Notes under the pieces: generated by a model
What the model was told of the DNA's origin: nothing
Database searches by the model: none
What the model saw: only the letters and a program-made list of their open reading frames with translations
Part shown: piece by piece, positions 15,024 to 23,495 of the stretch
Layout of the letters: each line of letters opens with the position of its first letter
Numbering within the stretch: the stretch's first letter is position 1
NCBI GenBank assembly: GCA_021800515.1
Contig: JAJYYU010000005.1
Location: 1 to 33,040 of the forward strand
Direction of reading: 5' to 3'
Source of the DNA: Microcaldota archaeon
Lineage (GTDB): Archaea; Micrarchaeota; Micrarchaeia; Micrarchaeales; Micrarchaeaceae
DNA length: 33,040 nt
Made by a program: the position numbers and the translations under genes

Positions 15024-15551
15024 TTATACTGCACTTTGATAATGTAATTTTTTCTCAAATAAATTCTTCCTATGCTGTGTCTGCATTTTTGCATATGCTG
15101 ACCCATGATTGAATCCGTTCATTATATTGTTTACAGCTATTTCCGCTTCTTCTATCTGGTCAGTATTTCCTATAAATGAGACAGTATTGCCGTATACGCA
15201 CATTTTAACGCCTGTAATTCTTTCAATATACTTCTTTGCTTTTCCGTCCTTGCCTATTATCCTTGCTTTTACCTGCATCAGTCTTTTTTTGCTTCCGAAT
15301 GCCTGCTTTATGTTTATCTGTGAAAAATAAAAGTTTTCATTTTCAAGGAGCTTTGCAGTATTTAGATCAAAGCCCCTGCTGAACGCAAGTATAATATTTT
15401 TTACAAGGAATTCATTATAAGGGTCTGCAGAAATATATATAAGGTTTTCATTGATATCTATTTTGCAGCTATAATCCTTTTCGAGGATGCTGCTTATATC
15501 CTTTTTTTTGAATTCATATAATTTTTTATATGAAATGTTTATTTCCTGCAT
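15024..15551 (-). CDS. KH-domain RNA-binding protein, Dim2/Pno1-like
   Basis: 175 aa, the usual size for archaeal Dim2. Residues 1-80 form a divergent first KH domain without a GxxG (EINISYKKLYEFKKKDIS). The second KH domain (about 90-150) has the RNA-binding loop in RIIGKDGKAKKYIERITG, then VYGNTVSFIGNTDQIEEAE. The tail HGSAYAKMQTQHRKN matches the 'HstvYkfLerk' ending of this family. It is a probable small-subunit rRNA maturation factor that binds the 3' end of 16S rRNA. It leads a minus-strand unit with the 132-aa gene. Confidence 0.85.
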   Translation of the reverse strand: MQEINISYKKLYEFKKKDISSILEKDYSCKIDINENLIYISADPYNEFLVKNIILAFSRGFDLNTAKLLENENFYFSQINIKQAFGSKKRLMQVKARIIGKDGKAKKYIERITGVKMCVYGNTVSFIGNTDQIEEAEIAVNNIMNGFNHGSAYAKMQTQHRKNLFEKKLHYQSAV

Positions 15552-15723
15552 TCAATTCATTATTTAATTTTATTGTTGTATTTTTATTGTTGATTACTTT
15601 TATTAATTATTGTAACATTATTTAAAATTAATTGTATAATAATTATTTATACTTTTAATTCAATATTCAACTTAATAGAGAATCAGGTTAAATGTCAAAT
15701 AATAGTTAAAAGGATAGAATTTA

Positions 15724-18300
15724 ATGAAAAATATAAAACTGCCAAAAGTTCAAAAAAATAAGCAGCAGTCTGCAGTTGAGTTTCTATCAACTTATTCCTG
15801 GACATTTCTTGTGCTTGCAATGCTTATTGCAGTCCTCCTCTTTTTCATTTCACAGAAATCACCTGTGAACTACCTGCTGAACCAATGCTTCCTTACATCG
15901 CAGATAACCTGCCTTCAGGATATAATCACTACGAATTCGACAAACATCCTCTTTGCTGCAAAGCTTAACAATTATCTCGGATACTCTTCATTGACATATC
16001 TACAGTTCGGAGCGAATTCAATAAATGTGACTCTTACAGGAATCGGCAAAAACGGGACTAACATATTCTATGGGAACTGCTATCCTATGAACACACTTGT
16101 GCCGTATGCAGGACAGACATTCTGCATTGTGAAGATTCCAAAACAGTTTGTACCAAAGCAGGGCCAAAAGATCTCAGCGACATACCAAATTTCATATAAT
16201 ATATGCACAAGTGGAGAAAAGTGCGTATCATCTCATTCATATTCTCAGTCAGGTTACACATACCTGAGCTTTGGAGGCGATTTCGCAGAGTTCGTAGCGC
16301 TCAGCGCAGGAATGCCTACTCCTCAGAATCCTATAATAGGTATAGGTCAGTCAGTAACACTGCATGAGGACGCATATGGAGGAATTACTCCGTATACATT
16401 CACATGGTTTTCAGGGCAGTCATCAAACTGCACAAAGGATTCATTATATGCTGGCAATGTCAGTCAGATAACAGTTTCTCCATCATCGTCAACATATTAC
16501 TGCTACAGTGTTTCTGACAACTACAACCAATATGCGATTTCTCCTGCTGATTTCGTTCAGGTTGTGCCTCCGCCTGCGCCATTGCCAAACGAGGTATTTA
16601 CATATGGCACGCAGCATACGCTTACAGCGACAGCGCAGCTTGGCTCTGATACTATTGAAATTCTTGTAAACAACAAAGTAGTTGCATCAGGAACAGGTAC
16701 TGCTTCGTACACAATATGCAGCGCAATGACAATGCAGACATGCCTTGCGAATGCAACATATTCTGTGGAAGCATACGAAGTGCAGACAAACGAGTATTCA
16801 TCACCGTCAGTGCTGACAATACAGAAGGCTGCGCCGCAGCTAAGCCTAAATTCCCCAAGCAATTTCCAATACACGGGAAGCGGCGGAACGATTAACTATG
16901 GAATAGGCACTCTTGGAAATCAGGCTCTTGCAATGCTTTACGTGAATGGAGGGAATGCAGGATCAACATATACTTCAGCATCATACACAACATCTGCTTC
17001 AGCAGGAACATACAATATATATCTGCAGACAAATGGAAACCAGAACTACACAGCAGCAAGCAGAAGCGCAAGTTTTACGATTTCGCTATCATTCTTATTT
17101 TCAGGGACGATTTATTTTAATAGTACTTATTCTTCATCATGGGTCATGGTCCCGCCTCCAAGCAGCATATGGACTTCCCCTTTTATAGGATGCATTTCTT
17201 GTTCTTCTGGCTATTACGCGCCTCCAACAGGAGGGCCTTATTCAGCGCCACCAATTTATTATAATCCGTTGAGTGGTATATCTGGTTCTGCATCCGGCTT
17301 TAATTATGTTTCAGGTTCCGGCACCGCCCTGAATTTTTACTATACATATTCAAATTGCACAACGGACTATTGGGGATACTCTTCTTGTACTAATTATGCA
17401 AATAGTGCAGGAAATATAAATCTAGGCAATGTTTATACATCCGGTTCAGCAACTAATTTTAGTTCAGTTTCAGGTTCCGGCACCACCTTGAATTTTGGTA
17501 CTGACGTTATCAATCTAATAGGAGCTTTTGCATCAGGTTCAGTATCTGGTGGGCCATTTAGTTCAGTTTCAGGCTCCGGCACCGCCCTGAATTTTTATGG
17601 AAGCTACATCTGCACTAGTTGGGGGTATGTTTATAACCTCTATCAGGAGTGGGGAGGTTATACATATGAGTGCAACGGTGGTTATTATCCTTTTGCTGGT
17701 ACTATAAATCTAAGTCCAGGCCCTACATTCGAAGGCGGATTCGTACCAAATCCTTTGTATCTGCTTACCCAAACGATAGACCTTAAAGGTTCTGGTAAGA
17801 GTATAAACGAAGTGCAGAATAATTACGGGTATAATTTCCAAGATAATCTGTTCATGGGCTATGGCAATTCATCGTCGACAATCGCATCGATAACTTATCA
17901 TCGTTCATCTAATTACTTTTCAGGCGGAATGACCTTTTATTTTTCTGACCCATATGCTTGGAATTGGTGCCACTGGGAAAATTTAGACCAGGCTTCCGGC
18001 GATTATATAGGACCCCCTCAATATGTCCAACTCACTACTTCAGGGGATACCATATATGGCACTGCATCAGGACAAGATTTTCATGTATACTGGCATGGCA
18101 ATTACGGCGGGCATTCAAGCAGCTGCTCGCAAATCCAATGGTCTGTAGGGCAGATAATCTATAATCCTAGTTCAAAGACTTTTTCAGGACAAATCCAAAT
18201 AGAGGAAAACCAAAATTATTATATTTATTTAGTAGGCTCTGGAAATAACATATATGCTGTAGCAAACGGAAAATACATAGGCGCCGTCATCGTAAATTAA
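15724..18300 (+). CDS. Large pilin-like surface protein with Ig-like domains and SGSGT repeats
   Basis: 858 aa. The basic leader (residues 1-14) and QSAVEFLSTYSWTFLVLAML (from 15) match the archaeal type IV pilin class III signal, with Glu at mature position +5 and a long hydrophobic helix. The -1 residue is Gln instead of the usual Gly/Ala. Next comes a Cys-bearing domain, then Ig-like domains: GGITPYTFTWFSG... ending YYCYSVSDNY, and another ending NQNYTAASRSASF. From about 450 it is a Gly/Ser/Tyr-rich region with three VSGSGTxLNF repeats, then a unique Trp/Tyr-rich end. Sequons are frequent. It is the likely substrate of the prepilin peptidase at 9875, and the first of five genes in one direction. 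AAAGG lies at about 15708-15712 before the ATG. Confidence 0.82.
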   Translation: MKNIKLPKVQKNKQQSAVEFLSTYSWTFLVLAMLIAVLLFFISQKSPVNYLLNQCFLTSQITCLQDIITTNSTNILFAAKLNNYLGYSSLTYLQFGANSINVTLTGIGKNGTNIFYGNCYPMNTLVPYAGQTFCIVKIPKQFVPKQGQKISATYQISYNICTSGEKCVSSHSYSQSGYTYLSFGGDFAEFVALSAGMPTPQNPIIGIGQSVTLHEDAYGGITPYTFTWFSGQSSNCTKDSLYAGNVSQITVSPSSSTYYCYSVSDNYNQYAISPADFVQVVPPPAPLPNEVFTYGTQHTLTATAQLGSDTIEILVNNKVVASGTGTASYTICSAMTMQTCLANATYSVEAYEVQTNEYSSPSVLTIQKAAPQLSLNSPSNFQYTGSGGTINYGIGTLGNQALAMLYVNGGNAGSTYTSASYTTSASAGTYNIYLQTNGNQNYTAASRSASFTISLSFLFSGTIYFNSTYSSSWVMVPPPSSIWTSPFIGCISCSSGYYAPPTGGPYSAPPIYYNPLSGISGSASGFNYVSGSGTALNFYYTYSNCTTDYWGYSSCTNYANSAGNINLGNVYTSGSATNFSSVSGSGTTLNFGTDVINLIGAFASGSVSGGPFSSVSGSGTALNFYGSYICTSWGYVYNLYQEWGGYTYECNGGYYPFAGTINLSPGPTFEGGFVPNPLYLLTQTIDLKGSGKSINEVQNNYGYNFQDNLFMGYGNSSSTIASITYHRSSNYFSGGMTFYFSDPYAWNWCHWENLDQASGDYIGPPQYVQLTTSGDTIYGTASGQDFHVYWHGNYGGHSSSCSQIQWSVGQIIYNPSSKTFSGQIQIEENQNYYIYLVGSGNNIYAVANGKYIGAVIVN
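17281..17597 (+). repeat. Three ~60-bp repeats inside the pilin-like gene
   Basis: Units at about 17281-17339, 17440-17498 and 17533-17597 share the core GTTTCAGGTTCCGGCACC, followed by GCCCTGAATTTT or the close variant ACCTTGAATTTT. They encode SGS....VSGSGTxLNF. The spacers between units differ in length and in Cys/Tyr-rich content. The near-identical cores at DNA level imply recent duplication or gene conversion, a common source of surface-antigen variation. Confidence 0.8.
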
Positions 18301-18352
18301 TAAAAATAGGAAGGAGTATATGAAAATAAAAATAGGAAGGAGTATATGAAAT
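18301..18352 (+). repeat. 26-bp tandem duplication carrying the ribosome binding site
   Basis: 18301-18326 and 18327-18352 are the same apart from the last base: each contains AGGAAGGAG then TATATGAAA. Each unit thus provides a strong Shine-Dalgarno and an ATG. The second ATG (18346) starts the 181-aa protein. The first (18320) starts a 9-codon minigene. Confidence 0.9.
18320..18349 (+). other. 9-codon minigene MKIKIGRSI, overlaps the next start
   Basis: ATG at 18320 with the SD GGAAGGAG just upstream opens a frame encoding MKIKIGRSI and stopping at TGA 18347-18349, which overlaps the ATG of the following gene (ATGA). Its GGA-AGG-AGT codons are the second copy's SD. It could act as a translational coupler or be a passive by-product of the duplication. 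Confidence 0.5.
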
Positions 18353-18891
18353 TAATCTATGGCATTTTAGGATTAGCAATTATTGCAATTATTGGCGTTA
18401 TTCTTTATAATATTTATGGATTTAGAGCATCCGGCCAAATAACCAGCCTTAAACCTGCCTCCGCATCTAACGCATCCCCCATCAATTCATTTCCATTGCA
18501 GTTAAATGGCTTTAATAAGACTGCTGCGGAATCAGTTCCGAATACAGGATTAGGCAATGTTTCTTTGCAGATTTACAAAAATCTAACAACAAATTCCACA
18601 ATTAAAATAAAACAGTATATTAATCAGAATGCCGCAACTGCTAATAATATTTACGCTAAATTGTCATCAAATATTTCTGCTATTTTTTCCGCGAACAATA
18701 TAGAGTTTAAACGAATCCCAAATTTACCCCCAAATTTTAATGGTGCATTTGAAATTTATAATAGCCATTACGTGTATTATTTAGTTGCATTTAATAATGC
18801 CACTGCATGTACTTTAAATTATACCTCGACTAAAAATATCTCTATAGCGTTTTTAGAAAGCCTAACAGCAGTTTGTTTGTATCTTAAATAA
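18346..18891 (+). CDS. 181-aa membrane-anchored secreted protein, unknown function
   Basis: N-terminal hydrophobic anchor at residues 3-24 (LIYGILGLAIIAIIGVILYN), then an extracellular part with many sequons (NAS, NKT, NVS, NLT, NST, NIS, NAT, NYT). It has two Cys near the C-terminus (ACTLNYT and AVCLYLK) that could form a disulfide. The soluble part (NVSLQIYKNLTTNSTIKIKQ through FEIYNSHYVYYLVAF) looks like a small alpha/beta fold. I recognise no family. It is the second gene of the five-gene run, 45 nt after the pilin-like gene. Confidence 0.75.
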   Translation: MKLIYGILGLAIIAIIGVILYNIYGFRASGQITSLKPASASNASPINSFPLQLNGFNKTAAESVPNTGLGNVSLQIYKNLTTNSTIKIKQYINQNAATANNIYAKLSSNISAIFSANNIEFKRIPNLPPNFNGAFEIYNSHYVYYLVAFNNATACTLNYTSTKNISIAFLESLTAVCLYLK

Positions 18892-18916
18892 ATAGCCAAA
18901 ATAAGGATGATCTAAT

Positions 18917-19579
18917 ATGAAATTAATTAAAATAATTAAAACCCAATTAAATGCAATGTTCTCTCCAAATAACATATCTAGTAAAGCCATGAGTATGAAG
19001 CAGGCATGGGTATATTTTTATATTTTAGCTGCGCTTTCGATTCCTTTTTATATGGCAATGAATTTTATTACACATTCTGTGTTTATTTATTCTTTTACTA
19101 AAATATTATTTGTAAATATTCTTGGCATTCAAAATGCGCCTTTTTTTGCGTATATGGTCGTGTCTCCATTTATTTTTGTTGGCTTTTTATTTCCAATAAG
19201 CATAATCATTAACTCTATTTTCTTTCATGGCTTCGGGAAATTCGTTTTTAAGACCTTTAATAAAGGGTATAATGCAACACTGACCGCCGCAGTATATGCA
19301 GGCGCGACAGGCGCGACTTTAAGGTGGATTTTAATCCCATTCTTATTGCTTTCATTCAATACCCTTTATTTGGTAATAGTGGGGTATTCTGTTGAAATAC
19401 TTGCAATAATCGTGCTTTTCTTTGCTCTTGCTTCCTTGCATGGCGTTAAAAAAAGGAAGGCATTCGCAGTTGCGGCTGGAATCGCAGTGATAATCATAGC
19501 AGTTGTTGTATTTTTAGTAACAGTTTTACACTGTCCATTCCATCCTGGAATCTGCTATATTGTAGGCGCGTTTTATTAA
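18917..19579 (+). CDS. Yip1-like membrane protein, paralog 1
   Basis: 220 aa, about five TM segments after a cytoplasmic N-terminus of ~28 residues. The hallmark of the Yip1 superfamily is the loop FHGFGKFVFKTFNKGYNATL followed by AAVYAGATGATLRW. Compare the bacterial/archaeal Yip1 pattern 'h...g.fg..a.....f..tf.a..Ya..P..l'. The C-terminal part (CPFHPGICYIVGAFY) has two Cys not found in the paralogs. Yip1 proteins act in membrane organisation or trafficking in eukaryotes; in prokaryotes the role is unknown. Overlap with neighbours is nil; spacers are 25-33 nt. Confidence 0.75.
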   Translation: MKLIKIIKTQLNAMFSPNNISSKAMSMKQAWVYFYILAALSIPFYMAMNFITHSVFIYSFTKILFVNILGIQNAPFFAYMVVSPFIFVGFLFPISIIINSIFFHGFGKFVFKTFNKGYNATLTAAVYAGATGATLRWILIPFLLLSFNTLYLVIVGYSVEILAIIVLFFALASLHGVKKRKAFAVAAGIAVIIIAVVVFLVTVLHCPFHPGICYIVGAFY

Positions 19580-19612
19580 TTTATAATGTATTATTTTATA
19601 TAATTCTGTATT

Positions 19613-20284
19613 ATGCAAGGTGATAAAATGTTTATTATTGATGAAGTCATAAAACAATTGAAAATTGCATTTTTCCAAAAAGATTCAATTCAGTTAATGG
19701 ATAGCAAGGAATCGGTTATATTTTTTTTGAAAATAGCCGCCTTCATAATACCTATTTATATCATACTTAATTTTGTTTTTCATTCCTATTCAACAATCCC
19801 ACTAAATATTTTAAATACTTTTTTAACTTTTAATTCTAAACTTCAGGTATCAAATATATTTATACCTGAAATAATAAGCCCATTTCTTCTTGTTTTGCTT
19901 TTCTATCCTCTAACAATAATTGTTAACTTTATTTATTTTACATTTTTTGGAACATATATTTTCAAAGTATTTAATCACGGATACAGTGCATTGCTGAGCG
20001 CAGCAGTTTATGCTGCTGCAAATGCCGTCCTATTAAGGTGGCTTGCGCTGCCTTTTGAGCATTTTAATAGCCTATCGGCCCCGATTATCTTAGTAATTAC
20101 CGGCTTAATTTGGCCGATAGCAGTATTTTTTTATGCTTTAGTCAATCTTGAAAATTTAAGTCAGTCTTCAAGAAGGCTGGCATTAACTGTTGTAATGTGC
20201 GCCTTGTTATTCCTCTTATATTTCTTATTAACCTTGATAATAGGAAATCATCCTATAATACAATACTTTATTCAATATTTTTAG
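19613..20284 (+). CDS. Yip1-like membrane protein, paralog 2
   Basis: 223 aa, or 218 if the ATG at 19628 (MFIIDEVIKQL) is used, which fits paralog 3 (MFIISALKKQL). It has the same layout as paralog 1: an N-terminal cytoplasmic stretch, about five TMs, FTFFGTYIFKVFNHGYSALL and AAVYAAANAVLLRW. These blocks align without gaps with the other two, so the three arose by tandem duplication, but overall divergence is high. The duplications are not recent. Confidence 0.75.
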   Translation: MQGDKMFIIDEVIKQLKIAFFQKDSIQLMDSKESVIFFLKIAAFIIPIYIILNFVFHSYSTIPLNILNTFLTFNSKLQVSNIFIPEIISPFLLVLLFYPLTIIVNFIYFTFFGTYIFKVFNHGYSALLSAAVYAAANAVLLRWLALPFEHFNSLSAPIILVITGLIWPIAVFFYALVNLENLSQSSRRLALTVVMCALLFLLYFLLTLIIGNHPIIQYFIQYF

Positions 20285-20305
20285 AGGCCAGGTACAGATT
20301 TATTA

Positions 20306-20965
20306 ATGTTTATATTAGATAGCATGTTTATAATTAGCGCCTTAAAAAAGCAATTAGCAATAACCTTCAGCTTAAAAATACCTAAAAAGCATATGAGTTT
20401 TACTCATTCCATTATTTATTATTTGCAACTTGCCATAATATTTATTCCGATATATATTTTGGTAAGCTTTGCTGCAAATCAGTTGGCTATTCCCGTACCC
20501 CCTGCGTTTTTAAATATTTTCGGGCTTAACGCTACTTCTTATTTTAATCTTTCAAAAGTATTAATTTCATTTTTATTTGTGCTTGTTTTCTTTCCTCTGA
20601 GTGCTATTGTTAATACACTTTATTTCCATTTTTTTGGAAAATTTGTATTTAAAGCATTTAAAAGCAATATTAAAGCAACATCGACAGCAGCAGTATACGC
20701 AGCTTCAAATGCAATTGTATTAAGATGGATAATGCCATTTTTATTAAGTCCCCGCACAATATCAATATACAACAAACTTGATCTTATCATTTTGGGCTGG
20801 TCAACAATTGTATTTGCAGTTTCATTGATTAAGTTGCATAAAATAAAATCATTTGTGGATATTATTTCTTTAATTGCGCTTATCATGGCGCTATATGCCA
20901 TTTACCTATTTCTGAATTCCTTGACAACTTCTGCCGTCATTCATTTTCTTCTTTTATGGTTTTAA
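20306..20965 (+). CDS. Yip1-like membrane protein, paralog 3
   Basis: 219 aa, or 213 from the ATG at 20324. It conserves FHFFGKFVFKAFKSNI and AAVYAASNAIVLRW. About five TM segments. It closes the five-gene run and ends 15 bp before the left end of the IS66 element, so any sixth gene or terminator of the operon could have been displaced by the insertion. Its 21-nt spacing from paralog 2 supports co-transcription. Confidence 0.75.
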   Translation: MFILDSMFIISALKKQLAITFSLKIPKKHMSFTHSIIYYLQLAIIFIPIYILVSFAANQLAIPVPPAFLNIFGLNATSYFNLSKVLISFLFVLVFFPLSAIVNTLYFHFFGKFVFKAFKSNIKATSTAAVYAASNAIVLRWIMPFLLSPRTISIYNKLDLIILGWSTIVFAVSLIKLHKIKSFVDIISLIALIMALYAIYLFLNSLTTSAVIHFLLLWF

Positions 20966-20980
20966 ATGTAACAATTCAAG

Positions 20981-22474
20981 AATCTTACGGTTTCGAGGGA
21001 AAGTCTGATCTCAGTATATTTAATAGATTTTCCATATAATTTTGCCCTTGCAATTTAGATGTCATATACATAGACATCTGCATTGCATAGCTATTCATGT
21101 TATCCATTCCTCTACTCTGTTGACTTACTCTTCGTTTTATTACCATTGGTCTCAACATTCTCTCAGCCAGGTTACTTGTCGGATCTACTTCTTTATATTG
21201 AAGAAAAGTGAACCGCTCACCATCAAACTTCATTATGTAATTTATAAGTCTCTTAAAGTTCTTTCCTTCTGTTGGAGCAGATTGAAGTAATTTCCATAAT
21301 TTATCATCATATGTTTTACGTAATTTATTGGAAACGTCGTTGTTTTTCTTTGCAATCTTTCCATCATGGAACAAAAGCGAAAGCTTCTTTACGAATAACT
21401 TATATTCTTTATAACTTTCACCATTGCCGAAGTCATATAGAGGATTCTTTGCCCTTCGTAATGAATGCGACCAATCCCGTTGTATATCTGAAAGGCCATT
21501 ATATCCTGCATAACCGTCGACTACATCAGTACCGTGATTACTTGCGAGTTTTTTTGCAACTTTATGGCTCCTTTGTTTCTCTATAGTATAATATGCCCAT
21601 TCTTTAGTCGCAACTACCCACGCCCAGAAGTTTTTTCCATTATGTCTGTGAGAAGTTTCATCTTTGTACCTTGCATTCGCTGCTTTTACCTTCCCGAGCA
21701 GTTCTTCATGATATGGTCCTAAGTAATATTTCAACCGTTTCAAAGTATTTGTTACGCTCCCTTCAGATATGTTTAATCCAAACGATCCAAACAAAGCAAC
21801 TATGTTACTTATAGTCATATTTGTTGCAGTATACAAATATGAAATTAAGACCATCGTAGTAATATCAAACTCTGCCTTTGGTAACGTATCTGGAACAGGT
21901 GCATCGAATATCTTTCCGCAATCGCTGCATTGATATATTTCACTTTCATGTTCCACATTTTCGAATTTTGGAAGTTGAATGTGTATTACAATTCTTTTTC
22001 TGGTGGATTTGCCCCTTCTTCTTGCTTCACCCCCGCATTTAGGACAATGAGGATCTTCAATAGAATGGTAATCTTGTCTATCTATATGACTAGACCGCGC
22101 ATTTCTGTTGTTTTCCTTCGGTTCAGATTTGTTATCTTCGGAAATCTTTGAGTACTTTTCAACAGTATTTTCAAGTTTCTTTTTCATGTATGAAGGTATT
22201 GCACCTGAGGGTGTATTTTCATTCACGTATTTGCGCAGTTCGTTGTTGAGTTGTTTGACCTTTAATGCCAATTCTTCTACTGTTTTTTGCAGTTTTTCTA
22301 TTATTCTATCTTTCTTATTGTTTTCCTTTTTCAAAAGGTCCATTTCATTCAACAAGTCTGCATAAGACTTATCCATCTGTTCGCCAATATTTATTTGTAA
22401 ATAAATAATGAATAAGTTATGGGAAAAAAGCAAGTAGTGGAATTCTTATTAAAAATCAAAATAATCGTAAGATT
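20981..22474. mobile_element. IS66-family insertion sequence, apparently intact
   Basis: About 1.49 kb bounded by short imperfect inverted ends: AATCTTACGGTTT at 20981-20993 and AATCTTACGATTATT read inward from 22474. The single transposase gene ends inside the left end. No 8-bp target repeat is visible at these limits, so the outer limits are approximate. It lies between the Yip1 run and the UbiA gene. Confidence 0.65.
20985..22376 (-). CDS. IS66-family transposase
   Basis: 463 aa from ATG 22376 (MDKSYADLLNEM); an upstream in-frame TTG at 22433 would add 19 residues that look untranslated. Domain order: coiled coil (1-50), linker, zinc finger CPKCGG...CSDCG (about 112-153), then the IS66 DDE catalytic domain. 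Catalytic residues visible are D in YKDETSHRHNG, D in VVDGYAGYN, and E in NLAERMLRPMVIKRR. No frameshift or stop is seen, so the enzyme may be active. The stop codon TAA overlaps the terminal inverted repeat (CCGTAAGATT). TTATTTATTTAC, about 30 nt before 22376 on the minus strand, fits a promoter. Confidence 0.9.
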   Translation of the reverse strand: MDKSYADLLNEMDLLKKENNKKDRIIEKLQKTVEELALKVKQLNNELRKYVNENTPSGAIPSYMKKKLENTVEKYSKISEDNKSEPKENNRNARSSHIDRQDYHSIEDPHCPKCGGEARRRGKSTRKRIVIHIQLPKFENVEHESEIYQCSDCGKIFDAPVPDTLPKAEFDITTMVLISYLYTATNMTISNIVALFGSFGLNISEGSVTNTLKRLKYYLGPYHEELLGKVKAANARYKDETSHRHNGKNFWAWVVATKEWAYYTIEKQRSHKVAKKLASNHGTDVVDGYAGYNGLSDIQRDWSHSLRRAKNPLYDFGNGESYKEYKLFVKKLSLLFHDGKIAKKNNDVSNKLRKTYDDKLWKLLQSAPTEGKNFKRLINYIMKFDGERFTFLQYKEVDPTSNLAERMLRPMVIKRRVSQQSRGMDNMNSYAMQMSMYMTSKLQGQNYMENLLNILRSDFPSKP

Positions 22475-22510
22475 ATTAAACTCTTACTTTTAAATAATTC
22501 TGTGCATTTA

Positions 22511-23392
22511 ATGAATTTAAAACAAAAATTTACATTTGTTAATGATTTGTTATACCTTCCGCCCCTTGTAATAATATTGCCCGCGCTTATTTTAGGTTTT
22601 ATTTTATCTAAGTATTATAATCTCATTGCTATTGCTTCAATACTGTTATCATTAATAATAGTAGACATTTGCGCAAATTTACTCAATAACTACAAAGATT
22701 GGGAAATTGATAAATTAAATAAAAAAAGGGAGATGCTGCATAAAATATTAAAAAAGAAACAGATTTTGCATTACTTTCTCATCTTATTTTTTATATTAAT
22801 TGCATTTTTAATTATGCTTGCTACTTTTTTCCTAGCTCAAATAAATATTTATTTTATTATAATGGTATTTATTACATTTTTTTTAATTATCGCGTATTCC
22901 TCTTTTCTAAAATTAAAGGATAAATACATTTTGAATTATGTAACTTTAGGGCTGTCTTACGGCGTAGTCCCTTTTTTGATAGGCTTCTTCTTTGGAACGA
23001 ATAACCTATTAAAATTGATTCCTTTTATCCCCCTATTGATTTTTATTTTTTTGACTGATTTCAGTTATAGCATCTCAAAAGATTATCCTGATATAAAAGG
23101 CGACAGACATTTCAAAAAAAATACCTTGCCTGCATCACTTAAGAATTTAAGAGCCTTTAACATTCAATTTATAATGATCGGCATTGCATATGCCTTTTTG
23201 CTATTTGGCGTTATTTTACGCATATTCAATAGTTTTTATCTGCTTTTATTTGCCTCATTTATAATTCAGATTTTAATTCTTAATAAGACGATTAAATCCT
23301 ATAATGTAAAAAATAGCAGAAAAATGCATTTTTATACCCAGCTTAATGAATCTATAATACGATTAATTATTTTGTTTATCATATTCTTATAA
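22511..23392 (+). CDS. UbiA-family prenyltransferase
   Basis: 293 aa from ATG; an in-frame GTG at 22502 is possible. Polytopic, about eight TMs. Both Mg-prenyl-diphosphate sites are present: NNYKDWEID (NxxxDxxxD) at about residues 60-68, and KDYPDIKGDRHFKKNTLP (DxxxDxxxD type) at about 191-208. It transfers a prenyl group to a lipid or polyene acceptor. The next gene, 103 bp on, resembles CruF, and in haloarchaea a UbiA enzyme (lycopene elongase, LyeJ) and CruF together make bacterioruberin. Other UbiA roles, such as archaeal ether lipids, remain possible. Confidence 0.85.
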   Translation: MNLKQKFTFVNDLLYLPPLVIILPALILGFILSKYYNLIAIASILLSLIIVDICANLLNNYKDWEIDKLNKKREMLHKILKKKQILHYFLILFFILIAFLIMLATFFLAQINIYFIIMVFITFFLIIAYSSFLKLKDKYILNYVTLGLSYGVVPFLIGFFFGTNNLLKLIPFIPLLIFIFLTDFSYSISKDYPDIKGDRHFKKNTLPASLKNLRAFNIQFIMIGIAYAFLLFGVILRIFNSFYLLLFASFIIQILILNKTIKSYNVKNSRKMHFYTQLNESIIRLIILFIIFL

Positions 23393-23495
23393 TTAAATTT
23401 GAATAAGAACTTTTGATAAAATATATCTTCCTATTTGTTAATAAAACTTGCAGAGCGTTGCGCTATAGAAAAATTGCCTATTTATTGCTGGTATT

